From Vibrio campbellii CAIM 519 = NBRC 15631 = ATCC 25920 (lineage in GTDB: Bacteria > Pseudomonadota > Gammaproteobacteria > Enterobacterales > Vibrionaceae): a stretch of DNA of 64,000 nt. The position numbers and the translations under genes were made by a program. The stretch spans positions 1,364,001 to 1,428,000 of the forward strand of contig NZ_CP015864.1 in the NCBI RefSeq assembly GCF_002163755.1, in the 5' to 3' direction. Shown here one piece after another: positions 17,068-26,085 of the stretch (the stretch's first letter is position 1; each line of letters begins with the position of its first letter). The notes under the pieces were generated by a model. It was not told the DNA's origin. It worked only from the letters and a program-made list of their open reading frames with translations, and did not search any database.

Positions 17068-18990
17068 GTGAGAATCGAGTTGGAAAAAGCAACTAAATTA
17101 GACCGCATCCGCGCGGACTACAACGTTCACTACTGGAGCCAAGGCTTCTACGGAATTGATGACCAAGGCGAGGTATACGTATCTCCTCGTAGTGACCGTG
17201 CACACCAAATCCCTTTCAGTGCGATTGTTAATGAGCTAGAAGCTAAGCAGTTGAACCTGCCTGTATTAGTGCGCTTCCCGCAAATCTTGCACCAACGCGT
17301 GCATGGCATTTGCCAAGCTTTCAACCAAGCAATTGAAGAGTACCAATATCCAAATAAATACCTGCTGGTATACCCAATTAAAGTAAACCAACAGCGTGAA
17401 GTGGTTGATGAGATCTTAGCAAGCCAAGCACAGCTAGAAAATAAACAGCTGGGCCTTGAAGCAGGCAGTAAGCCAGAGCTATTAGCAGTATTGGCACTGG
17501 CTCAACAAGGCAGCTCCGTGATCGTGTGTAATGGCTACAAAGACCGTGAATACGTGCGCCTTGCACTGATCGGTGAAAAGCTAGGCCACAAAGTATTTAT
17601 CGTACTAGAGAAGCTATCTGAGCTTGATCTGGTACTTGAAGAAGCAAAAAGCTTGGGTGTAACACCACGTCTTGGTTTGCGTATCCGCCTTGCGTCTCAA
17701 GGTGCAGGTAAATGGCAAGCAAGCGGGGGTGAGAAATCGAAGTTCGGTCTATCGGCATCTCAAGTATTGAGCGTGATTGATCGTCTAAAACGCGAAGACC
17801 AGCTGGACACCATGCAATTGGTTCACTTCCACCTTGGCTCACAGATGGCAAACATCCGTGACGTGCGTAATGGTGTAAACGAATCAGCACGTTTCTACTG
17901 TGAATTACGTGCCATGGGTGCAAACATTGATTACTTCGATGTTGGCGGCGGTTTAGCAGTAGACTACGACGGCACACGTAGCCAATCTTCGAACTCGATG
18001 AACTACGGCCTTGCAGAATACGCGCGCAACATCGTGAATACGGTAGGTGATGTGTGTCAGCAGTACGAACAACCGATGCCAGTGATCATCTCTGAATCGG
18101 GTCGCTCTCTAACGGCACACCACGCGGTGTTGATTTCTAATGTTATTGGCACAGAAACGTACCAACCGGAAGAAGTGTTCGAGCCAGCGGTAGATGCTCC
18201 GTTCTTGCTACAAAACATGTGGCGAAACTGGGAGAACCTGCAAGATGGTACGGATGCGCGTGCATTAATTGAAATTTACAACGATACCCAAAGCGATTTG
18301 GCTGAGGTTCACTCACAATTCGCTACTGGCGTACTGAACCTTGAACAACGTGCGTGGGCAGAACAACTGTCGCTGCGCATTTACTTCGAGCTAAGCCGTC
18401 AAATGAGTACCAAGAACCGTTTCCACCGTCCTATTTTGGATGAGTTGAGCGAACGTCTTGCGGACAAGTTCTTCGTGAACTTCTCTCTTTTCCAATCCCT
18501 GCCAGATGCATGGGGTATTGATCAGGTGTTCCCTGTTCTGCCTCTTTCTGGTCTTGGTGATGTGGAAGAGCGTCGTGCGGTGATGTTGGACATCACTTGT
18601 GACTCCGATGGTGTGATTGACCATTACGTTGATGGCCAAGGTATCGAGAGCACACTACCAGTACCAGCATGGAGCAAAGACAAACCGTACCTAATGGGCT
18701 TCTTCCTAGTAGGCGCATACCAAGAGATCCTTGGTGACATGCACAACCTATTTGGTGATACCCACAGTGCAGTAGTCAATGTTGATGAAGAAGGTCAGTT
18801 TGAGATCAGCTACATCAACGAAGGTGATAGCGTAGAAGACATGATGCGCTACGTTCATATCGACGTAGATGCGATTCGTGACAATTACAAACAATTGGTT
18901 TCAGCACGTGTTAAAGCCAGTGAACAAGAACAAATCCTAGCTGAACTAGAACAAGGTTTGGCAGGCTACACCTATTTAGAGGACTTCTGA
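17068..18990 (+). CDS. speA: Biosynthetic arginine decarboxylase SpeA
   Basis: PLP enzyme of 640 residues that converts arginine to agmatine, first step of the agmatine route to putrescine. The PLP lysine is in YPIKVNQQREVV; HFHLGSQMANI, FDVGGGLAVDYDG and SESGRS form the cofactor and substrate pocket. Full length for the family. GTG at 17068 is taken as the start because MRIELEKATKLDRIRADYNVHYWSQG fits Vibrio SpeA N-termini; a TTG at 17080 is the alternative and neither has a textbook ribosome site. The next gene, speB, starts one base after the stop, so the two are translationally coupled. Confidence 0.95.
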   Translation: MRIELEKATKLDRIRADYNVHYWSQGFYGIDDQGEVYVSPRSDRAHQIPFSAIVNELEAKQLNLPVLVRFPQILHQRVHGICQAFNQAIEEYQYPNKYLLVYPIKVNQQREVVDEILASQAQLENKQLGLEAGSKPELLAVLALAQQGSSVIVCNGYKDREYVRLALIGEKLGHKVFIVLEKLSELDLVLEEAKSLGVTPRLGLRIRLASQGAGKWQASGGEKSKFGLSASQVLSVIDRLKREDQLDTMQLVHFHLGSQMANIRDVRNGVNESARFYCELRAMGANIDYFDVGGGLAVDYDGTRSQSSNSMNYGLAEYARNIVNTVGDVCQQYEQPMPVIISESGRSLTAHHAVLISNVIGTETYQPEEVFEPAVDAPFLLQNMWRNWENLQDGTDARALIEIYNDTQSDLAEVHSQFATGVLNLEQRAWAEQLSLRIYFELSRQMSTKNRFHRPILDELSERLADKFFVNFSLFQSLPDAWGIDQVFPVLPLSGLGDVEERRAVMLDITCDSDGVIDHYVDGQGIESTLPVPAWSKDKPYLMGFFLVGAYQEILGDMHNLFGDTHSAVVNVDEEGQFEISYINEGDSVEDMMRYVHIDVDAIRDNYKQLVSARVKASEQEQILAELEQGLAGYTYLEDF

Positions 18991-18991
18991 T

Positions 18992-19912
18992 ATGAATGAT
19001 TTGTTTACTAAAACCGATTATTCGCTTTACTCCAACTCTATGTCGTTTCTACGTCGACCATACATCAAAAATCCAGTATCGGCAGACGCAGACGTTGTAG
19101 TGCTGGGGGTTCCTCTGGACATGGCGACTTCTGGTCGTCCTGGTGCGCGTATGGGTCCAGATGCGATCCGCCGTGCGTCAGTAAACCTTGCTTGGGAAGG
19201 CAAAAAGTTCCCTTGGGACTTCAACGTATTTGATAAATTGAAAGTGATCGACGCAGGTGACCTTGTGTTCGATTGTGGTGATGCTGAAGATTTCACTTAC
19301 CGCCTAGAAGCAGCAACAAGTGAGATTCTAAAGAGCGGAAAGACAATGCTAGGCTTGGGTGGTGATCACTTCATCACGCTACCAATCCTACGTGCTTACG
19401 CAAAACACCATGGTCAAATGGCACTAATTCACTTCGATGCGCACACTGACACATACGCAAACGGCAGTTCTTACGACCACGGTACTATGTTCTACCATGC
19501 GCAAAAAGAAGGCCTGATCTCTGCAAAGAACTCAGTTCAAATTGGTATTCGTACTGAATATGACCAACAAGATCACGGCTTCAATGTGATCAACGCGATG
19601 CAAGCGAACGACATGTCGGTAGAAGAGATTCTGGCAGAGATTCGTCGCACAGTTGCGGATAAGCCTGTGTATGTCACTTTTGACATCGACTGTCTGGATC
19701 CAGCATTTGCACCGGGTACAGGTACACCAGTTTGTGGTGGTCTGAACTCAGATAAAATTCTGAAGATCATTCGTGGTTTCGCTGGCATGAACATCGTAGG
19801 TATGGACGTGGTAGAAGTCTCTCCTCCTTACGACCACAGCGATGTAACGGCCTTGGCTGGCGCGACTATCGCACTTGAGTTGCTTTACGCCTACGCTTCA
19901 GGTCGTGAATAA
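18992..19912 (+). CDS. speB: Agmatinase SpeB
   Basis: Manganese ureohydrolase of 306 residues that splits agmatine into putrescine and urea. All metal ligands are visible: GGDH, HFDAHTDTY and DIDCLDPAFAPGTGTP. It starts one base after the speA stop, so arginine decarboxylase and agmatinase are produced together and form the complete two-step path to putrescine. A terminator follows. Confidence 0.96.
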   Translation: MNDLFTKTDYSLYSNSMSFLRRPYIKNPVSADADVVVLGVPLDMATSGRPGARMGPDAIRRASVNLAWEGKKFPWDFNVFDKLKVIDAGDLVFDCGDAEDFTYRLEAATSEILKSGKTMLGLGGDHFITLPILRAYAKHHGQMALIHFDAHTDTYANGSSYDHGTMFYHAQKEGLISAKNSVQIGIRTEYDQQDHGFNVINAMQANDMSVEEILAEIRRTVADKPVYVTFDIDCLDPAFAPGTGTPVCGGLNSDKILKIIRGFAGMNIVGMDVVEVSPPYDHSDVTALAGATIALELLYAYASGRE

Positions 19913-19944
19913 CGAAAGTTGTTCTCAATGAGCACAGAATTTCA

Positions 19945-19969
19945 AGGGGAGCTTCGGCTCCCTTTTTCG
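19945..19969 (+). terminator. Terminator of speAB
   Basis: AGGGGAGC-TTCG-GCTCCCTTTTT: stable stem with a UUCG loop and T-run. Confidence 0.9.
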
Positions 19970-20174
19970 TTTTCAACCCCCAACAAAAATAGATTAGATT
20001 TTCTAATCCAAATCATAGATTTTTATCTTGCTCAACTTCACACTTTTTGATTGCTAAGTCAGCACTCAAGCTCTAATATCTCGCGCCTAGATTCCCTAAT
20101 CACTTTGTTTATTTGGCTCTCCTATATGGAGCGCTAAGGCTTTTTACGTCTTAAATTTCTGGAGAGATACGCAA

Positions 20175-21380
20175 ATGTCCGCCTCGTTTCCATTAGCGAA
20201 ACTTACCTTTTTAATCGCAATTCTGACTGCCGTAGGTCAAATGACTCAAACGATGTACGTGCCTTCTATTGGTCATATGGCGGGTGAGTTCTTGGTATCA
20301 GCGTCGTCACTTCAAGCTGTGATGGCCTGTTACCTGATCCCTTACGGTCTGTCGCAGTTTGTGTACGGCACACTGTCTGATCGCCTTGGTCGCAAACCAA
20401 TCATCGTTGCGGGTTTGATCATCTACATTCTTGGTACTTTGGTGGCGCTATTTGCTCATGAGTACGAATGGTTTCTAGCGGGTAGCTTTATCCAAGGTTT
20501 GGGTATCGGTTGTGGCGGTGCGATGTCTCGTACACTGACTCGTGACTGTTTTGAAGGCGCAGAACTGCACCGTGCAAACAGCTTGATCAGCATGTGTGTA
20601 ATTTTCTCGCCATTGATGGCCCCTGTACTAGGCGGTTACCTAACTGAAGCTTTCGGTTGGCGCTCTAGCTACTTATTCCTTGCTCTGTTTGGTATCGCAG
20701 TAGTGATCACCATGATGACAAGCATGATGGAAACTTTGCCGAAAGAGCGTCGCAAACATGAATCTGTGGCAAAGAGCTACAAGTTCGTACTGTCAGACAA
20801 ACGCTTCCAAGGTTTCTTGCTGGTATTGGTGGCAACGTTCGCAGGAGTAGCCGTATTTGAAGCAGCGGCTGGGGTGCTACTAGGTGGCGTACTTGGTTTA
20901 CCAGCAACCACAGTAAGCTTGCTGTTTGTCTTGCCGATTCCGGGTTACCTAGTCGGCGCAGGCTTATCGAGCTACATTGCACAACGTCGCTCTGAACGCC
21001 GTGCTCTGAACGTTGGTCTAGTCGCGATCTTAGTTGGCTCTGCTGTCGTGTTAATTCCAGGTCTGTTTGGTCTAACAACGGCATTGACCCTGATTGGCGG
21101 CGCAACCATTTACTTCTTGGGCGCTGGCATTTTGTTCCCAGCGGCAACAACCGGTGCACTTTCACCATTTCCATACCATGCAGGTACTGGTGGTGCGATT
21201 TTAGGTGGAATGCAGAACCTAGGTGCGGGTATCGCGACGTTATTGGCTTCGTTCTTCCCAGCACAAGATCAAATGCCACTTGGTTGTTTGATGATGGCAA
21301 TGTCGATCATCGCCATGCTTGGTCTACGCTGGGTTAATCGTAAGCACGACCATTCAAACGAAATGCCACTGGCGATCTAA
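20175..21380 (+). CDS. emrD: EmrD-like multidrug efflux transporter (MFS)
   Basis: 401-residue, twelve-helix major facilitator drug/proton antiporter. It lines up closely with E. coli EmrD by eye: AVGQMTQTMYVPSIGHMA, the motif A loop GTLSDRLGRKP, GIGCGGAMSRTLTRD, FSPLMAPVLGGYL, FEAAAGVLLGGVLGL and the late GTGGAILGGMQNLGAG. Expected role: export of hydrophobic or cationic toxicants across the inner membrane. The Shine-Dalgarno GGAGAG is 8 bases before the ATG and can pair with CTCTCC upstream at 20117-20122. A terminator follows. Confidence 0.9.
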   Translation: MSASFPLAKLTFLIAILTAVGQMTQTMYVPSIGHMAGEFLVSASSLQAVMACYLIPYGLSQFVYGTLSDRLGRKPIIVAGLIIYILGTLVALFAHEYEWFLAGSFIQGLGIGCGGAMSRTLTRDCFEGAELHRANSLISMCVIFSPLMAPVLGGYLTEAFGWRSSYLFLALFGIAVVITMMTSMMETLPKERRKHESVAKSYKFVLSDKRFQGFLLVLVATFAGVAVFEAAAGVLLGGVLGLPATTVSLLFVLPIPGYLVGAGLSSYIAQRRSERRALNVGLVAILVGSAVVLIPGLFGLTTALTLIGGATIYFLGAGILFPAATTGALSPFPYHAGTGGAILGGMQNLGAGIATLLASFFPAQDQMPLGCLMMAMSIIAMLGLRWVNRKHDHSNEMPLAI

Positions 21381-21410
21381 AATCTGACTCTAATCCCCAC
21401 CGAGATAAAG

Positions 21411-21444
21411 AAAAGGGACATGCTGCAAAGTGTGTCCCTTTTTT
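21411..21444 (+). terminator. Terminator of emrD
   Basis: AAAAGGGACA / TGTCCCTTTT stem with T-run. Confidence 0.88.
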
Positions 21445-21657
21445 GTTGCACGCATCTTACCCTTTAGCTCTCATCCACCAGCAATTGCATTTAACATCCC
21501 ATCCAATCTTTGCAGAAAAGAACAGTTGCTTACACAGAAGTTATTCGTTGGCCATTCGATATAAATACATTCACTGGAAGAACACAAACGTACTTTTACT
21601 CGCAAGATAAATGAATGGCGAAAAAACACGAGAAGAGTACACAATAAGGATACACAG

Positions 21658-23823
21658 ATGCGTTTCACTTTAACCACGTTGGCCGTATCGGTCGCGCTAG
21701 TCGCCGGATGCAGCAATCAAGGATTACCAACCATGAACCATTACTCCCAATCGCAACTTGTTGCTCAACAAACCCAAGCACCCGTTGCTAAAAAAGTCCC
21801 TCATGCAATGAATATTCATGGTGATACACGAGTCGATAATTACTACTGGATGCGTGATGATGAGCGCCAAGACTTAGAAATCTTGCAACACCTTGAACAA
21901 GAGAATCAATACGCAGAAACCGTTTTAAAACACACCGAAGTACTGCAAAAACAGCTGTTTGAAGAGATCAAAGGTCGTATTGCGAAAAATGACAATTCGG
22001 TTCCAGTTCGTAAAGGCAGTTACTACTACTCAAATGAAGTGACGGGCGATAACGAATACGAAGTACACCTGCGTGCGAAAGACTTTGTCGGTACAGACAA
22101 GCAAGTCATTCTAGATGTTAACGAGCTGGCAAAAGAGCATGAGTTCTTTAGCATTGGCGGCCTATACGTGAGCCCAAATGAAAACATGCTGGCTTACGGT
22201 GAAGATACGCTGAGCCGCCGTATTTACACCATCAAGATCAAAGACCTCACGACGGGCGAATATCTAAAAGATGAAATTGAAGGCGCCTCAAGCGCAATCG
22301 CATGGCAAAACGATAACCAAGCCTTCTACTACATCAAGAAAGACCCGCAAACACTGTTGGGTTATCAAGTTTACCGCCATGTCTTGGGCACAGCTCAAAC
22401 AAGCGATGAGCTAATCTACGAAGAAACCGATAGCGCTTACTACACCTTCTTGAGTAAGAGTAAAGACGGTGAGCAAGTTTACATTTGGCACTCAAGCACA
22501 GAGACAAGTGGCGTATCTGTGATTGATGCTAACAACCCGAACGCCAAAGCCGAAGCTTTCTACCCTAGAGAAACTGGCATTGAGTACAGCATCGCCAAAC
22601 TGGGAGATTGGTACTACATCTACACTAACTACCAAGCTGTCAACTTTCGTTTGATGAAAGTGAAATCAGAAGAGATGCATGACCACTCTAAATGGGTCGA
22701 TGTCATTCCTGCCGACGACAACACCCAGCTGGTCGATTTCGACTTGTTCGACGACCACCTTATTTACGAGCAACGCACAAACGGCTTATCCACCGTCAAG
22801 GTTCGCCAACTATCGACGGGCAAAGAATTCCCACTTGAATTTAATGACACCGCGTTTGCGGCTTACCTGACAGGCAACTACGAATTAGATAACTCAAAAG
22901 TTCGTATCTACTACAGCAGCCTGACTACACCGGGTACTTACTATGATTTCGACCTGAATACAGGTGAATCAGAAATCATGAAACAAACACCAGTGCTGGG
23001 TGACTTTGATGCCGATAACTACCAGTCAGAGCGAATCATGGTGACAGCTCGTGATGGTAAACAAGTGCCAGTTTCATTGGTTTACCGTAAAGACCTCTTC
23101 AAGAAAGACGGCACCAATCCAATCTACCAGTACGGTTACGGCTCATACGGCTCCACTATCGAGCCAACATTCCGTTCAACTCGTTTGAGCTTACTTGATC
23201 GCGGATTCGTGTACGCAATCGCGCATATTCGTGGTTCAGAAATGCTTGGACGTCCTTGGTATGAAGACGGGAAAAAGCTGACTAAACAAAACACCTTCAA
23301 TGATTTTATCGATGTAACCAAAGGACTGGTTGAAGAAGGCTACGGGGCCAAAGATAAAGTCTTTGCTGTCGGAGGCTCCGCAGGTGGCCTGCTAATGGGT
23401 GCAATCATCAACCAAGCACCAGAGCTTTACCGTGGTATTGGCGCGCACGTTCCGTTTGTTGATGTCGTGACGACCATGCTGGATGAGTCGATTCCTCTCA
23501 CGACCAACGAATACGATGAGTGGGGTAATCCAAACGACAAAACCTACTACGACTACATGCTGAGCTACTCACCGTACGACAACGTGAAAGCTCAAAACTA
23601 CCCGAACATGTTAGTGACAACAGGTTTGCATGACTCACAGGTGCAATACTTTGAGCCGATGAAGTGGGTAGCCAAACTTCGTGAAATGAAGACTGATGAT
23701 AATGTCTTGCTGTTCAAAACCGATATGGAAGCAGGCCATGGCGGCGCTTCTGGTCGATTCAAACGATTAAAAGAAGACGCGCTTGAGTACGCTTTCTTCC
23801 TAGATCTGTTGGAGACAAAATAA
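21658..23823 (+). CDS. ptrB: Oligopeptidase B-like serine peptidase, lipoprotein signal
   Basis: S9A prolyl-oligopeptidase-family enzyme of 721 residues. The N-terminus (MRFTLTTLAVSVALVAGC) is a lipoprotein signal with Cys18, so this copy is probably anchored in the envelope, unlike cytoplasmic E. coli oligopeptidase B. A beta-propeller domain is followed by the hydrolase domain with nucleophile Ser in GGSAGG, preceded by the oligopeptidase B hallmark YGYGSYGSTIEPTF, and the catalytic His in EAGHGGASGRF. Oligopeptidase B cleaves short peptides after Arg and Lys. Single gene with its own terminator. Confidence 0.88.
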   Translation: MRFTLTTLAVSVALVAGCSNQGLPTMNHYSQSQLVAQQTQAPVAKKVPHAMNIHGDTRVDNYYWMRDDERQDLEILQHLEQENQYAETVLKHTEVLQKQLFEEIKGRIAKNDNSVPVRKGSYYYSNEVTGDNEYEVHLRAKDFVGTDKQVILDVNELAKEHEFFSIGGLYVSPNENMLAYGEDTLSRRIYTIKIKDLTTGEYLKDEIEGASSAIAWQNDNQAFYYIKKDPQTLLGYQVYRHVLGTAQTSDELIYEETDSAYYTFLSKSKDGEQVYIWHSSTETSGVSVIDANNPNAKAEAFYPRETGIEYSIAKLGDWYYIYTNYQAVNFRLMKVKSEEMHDHSKWVDVIPADDNTQLVDFDLFDDHLIYEQRTNGLSTVKVRQLSTGKEFPLEFNDTAFAAYLTGNYELDNSKVRIYYSSLTTPGTYYDFDLNTGESEIMKQTPVLGDFDADNYQSERIMVTARDGKQVPVSLVYRKDLFKKDGTNPIYQYGYGSYGSTIEPTFRSTRLSLLDRGFVYAIAHIRGSEMLGRPWYEDGKKLTKQNTFNDFIDVTKGLVEEGYGAKDKVFAVGGSAGGLLMGAIINQAPELYRGIGAHVPFVDVVTTMLDESIPLTTNEYDEWGNPNDKTYYDYMLSYSPYDNVKAQNYPNMLVTTGLHDSQVQYFEPMKWVAKLREMKTDDNVLLFKTDMEAGHGGASGRFKRLKEDALEYAFFLDLLETK

Positions 23824-23858
23824 GCTTTAACCATCATTCATTATGAGTCACGGAAAAC

Positions 23859-23885
23859 AATGCCCGCTTTTACGCGGGCATTTTT
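23859..23885 (+). terminator. Terminator of ptrB
   Basis: ATGCCCGC-TTTTAC-GCGGGCAT stem followed by T-run. Confidence 0.88.
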
Positions 23886-23930
23886 CAACCTAGATACTCG
23901 GTGACATGACTCAGATGAGCCAACAGAAAG

Positions 23931-23960
23931 AAAAACGCCTACTAACAGCGAGTAGGCGTT
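23931..23960 (-). terminator. Terminator of the porin gene
   Basis: Read leftward: AACGCCTACT / AGTAGGCGTT ten-base stem then TTTTC, 42 bases past the porin stop. Confidence 0.85.
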
Positions 23961-24002
23961 AACACAATAAATGTGTTTAGGCAGTAGAAACTGTCCTATT
24001 AA

Positions 24003-24986
24003 TTAGAAGTAGTAACGAGCACCAAGTGACCATTCGTCATCAGATTTATCGTCGCCCATGTGCGTTCTAAAACCAGCGAAAGTTTTCAGCTTCGAGGTCA
24101 CAGAGTACTCGACTTGAGGAGCTAAAACATCGCGGTTAGGGTCTAACACATTGTCATCGCGATCAACATTTTCATAGTAAAGGATAAAGTTAAGGCCATT
24201 ATCTAGACCATATGCTAGAAGACCTGAGATTTGATCTGAGTCCGTCATACCATACAAGTTCTCGTTCAAACCATATACACCCGCCACATAAATACCCTCG
24301 CCATAAGAACCATAGCTCGCAGCAATAGCTGTCGAGGTTAGTTTTTCCGAATCAACATCACCACCTGTATATGCAAGACCGACATTGAAATCTGAGAAGC
24401 TTAAACTTGCTGCAATCTGGCCGCGATCATCAAACTGAGAACCTCCAGCGTTAGTTTCACCTTGCCAACCAACGCCAAAGTACAACGACATATCATTACC
24501 AAAATCGAAGTTGTTTGAATAACTTAGCATTTTGTTTGCACGGCCCGTACCAATCGAACGCCATGAACCCGAACGACCGCCATCGTAAAGAAAATCGTTT
24601 GCATATTTAATTGGCATATCCGTTAAACTTGCAACACTGTAGTAAGGAGACCATTGCGTGCCTACGGTCACTTTACCCATTTCGCTGTGTAAAGCTAAGT
24701 AACCTAAACGGGTTGAAAAGGTTGGATCACCGCCTTCAACAAGGTTGGTTTGCCATTCTCCTTTTGCTTCTACAGTTAGGCCATTCCCCAAATCTTGTTT
24801 ACCGACAATATTGATACGAGGAGATACTTCTCCGACTTCTACATTGTCACCGTTATCACCAATATCAGTGGTAAAATGACCACCAATCGACATTGATGTG
24901 CTATCGCTGTTGTAAACTTCTGCTGCGAAAGCTTGAGAACCACATGCTAGTGCCGCCACTGCAACGGCTAGAGTTTTCATTTTCAT
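24003..24986 (-). CDS. Outer-membrane porin (Gram-negative porin_4 type)
   Basis: 327-residue beta-barrel porin. A signal peptide (MKMKTLAVAVAALACGSQAFAA) is followed by the start pattern of Vibrio porins (AEVYNSDSTSMSIGGHF), many alternating strands, PRINIVGKQDLGNGLTVEAKGEWQ and a C-terminal Phe (GARYYF) for BAM recognition. The ATG at 24986 is preferred over that at 24995 because of the GGA-containing ribosome site before it and the cleaner signal. It resembles OmpU-like or chitoporin-size proteins but I cannot fix the subfamily. It lies after the metal operon but is separated from it by a terminator, so it is a separate unit. Confidence 0.87.
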   Translation of the reverse strand: MKMKTLAVAVAALACGSQAFAAEVYNSDSTSMSIGGHFTTDIGDNGDNVEVGEVSPRINIVGKQDLGNGLTVEAKGEWQTNLVEGGDPTFSTRLGYLALHSEMGKVTVGTQWSPYYSVASLTDMPIKYANDFLYDGGRSGSWRSIGTGRANKMLSYSNNFDFGNDMSLYFGVGWQGETNAGGSQFDDRGQIAASLSFSDFNVGLAYTGGDVDSEKLTSTAIAASYGSYGEGIYVAGVYGLNENLYGMTDSDQISGLLAYGLDNGLNFILYYENVDRDDNVLDPNRDVLAPQVEYSVTSKLKTFAGFRTHMGDDKSDDEWSLGARYYF

Positions 24987-25149
24987 TGTTAACATCCATA
25001 TAGTTGTTTGTATTGGTTCGCCCCGACAGCAAAATAAAACAAATCAATCGCAACGAACAGGTAACAAGGTAGTAATGAAATATAAATGAAACAAATATTT
25101 TCTTATGCAACAGGTGGTATTTGTGATTGCTTTTTGATCTAGCTCTCAT

Positions 25150-25177
25150 AAAAAAAGGGAACTTTTCAGTTCCCTTC
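25150..25177 (-). terminator. Terminator of the metal ABC operon
   Basis: Read leftward: AAGGGAACT / AGTTCCCTT stem with a short loop and seven T, 25 bases past the last gene. Confidence 0.88.
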
Positions 25178-25201
25178 ATAAATTTCGTGGTGTTTTTCGT
25201 G

Positions 25202-26071
25202 TCACAACTGCCAGCGTGCGAGTGGCTTCTCAGTTTTGATACCTTTATTGCCCCATCGGTCAATAACATCAATTTGCAGTATGCGATCCCGTGAAACCAA
25301 TGAAATTAACGTTTTTGACGGACGTCTACTAGTGAGCAGCCACAGAGTTTCATCTTCCTCAAATTGAGCTTTTAAAGATAGTTTCTCTGCTTCGGACCAT
25401 TCCAATTCAGATTTAAATTGGCGGTCAACAACAAACAACTGATTACCTGATGCGAAATCTTCTAACGATTCACCCAACAATACCACCGAATCGATCTCTT
25501 TTTCGAAAATAACGCCTTGCTGCTGATTGATCAGTTCACGTACATCTAGCATTAGAGCTTGCTGGTTCTTCTCTATCTGAGTCTGATACTGAGGATACAC
25601 TTTTTGCAGATCCTCACCAACGATGGCAGCCATCCGAATCAAGTTCGTCGGGTTCATCCACGCAAATTTAGACGTTTCACCATTTTCTAGTTTCAACGCT
25701 GCAACCCCTTGCGCCCTTGGCGAAATCGCCTGGGAAGCATCAATTTCAATCAAACGTACGTTACCCTGACGAGCGTAAACAAAGGTAGGATCTTGATGCC
25801 AAATAGCCCCCAACGAGATCGCCACCGTTGCATCCTGACCCGCTTTAATCACTTGTTGCTGACCCTTGCTCCCAAACCAGTTAACTAAACGCTCAATGCC
25901 ATATCGCTTAGGTGGTAAGTAACTGGTTTCAATCCCTGTCCCTTGCATCAACTGCTGTGACAGCATGTAGGTGACAGGGGTACTGGTGAGAATGTCTTTA
26001 GCAACAGTAAGTGGCGTATATGCGCTCGTTGCTATTAAGCCCAACCCGATGATTAGCTTTTTCGTGTTCAT
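25202..26071 (-). CDS. Second ABC substrate-binding-like protein, metal ligands missing
   Basis: 289-residue exported protein (signal MNTKKLIIGLGLIATSAYTPLTVA) with the layout of a cluster A-I (ZnuA/TroA-like) binding protein but poorly conserved. Where the true binding protein of this operon has NPHNY, NPHTF and THNAY, this one has no equivalent histidines: the second position reads MNPTN. It keeps the connecting backbone helix (AAIVGEDLQKVYPQYQTQIEKN). Only one His (IWHQDP) is left in the whole mature chain. It is the last gene of the operon, 14 bases after the permease. It may be a chaperone, a chelate-binding variant or a regulator of transport. Function unknown. Confidence 0.7.
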   Translation of the reverse strand: MNTKKLIIGLGLIATSAYTPLTVAKDILTSTPVTYMLSQQLMQGTGIETSYLPPKRYGIERLVNWFGSKGQQQVIKAGQDATVAISLGAIWHQDPTFVYARQGNVRLIEIDASQAISPRAQGVAALKLENGETSKFAWMNPTNLIRMAAIVGEDLQKVYPQYQTQIEKNQQALMLDVRELINQQQGVIFEKEIDSVVLLGESLEDFASGNQLFVVDRQFKSELEWSEAEKLSLKAQFEEDETLWLLTSRRPSKTLISLVSRDRILQIDVIDRWGNKGIKTEKPLARWQL

Positions 26072-26085
26072 ATTTAGATACCTGA

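Noticed and set aside
20707..21300. Long minus-strand frame of 197 codons
   Set aside because: Antisense shadow of the EmrD-like transporter gene.
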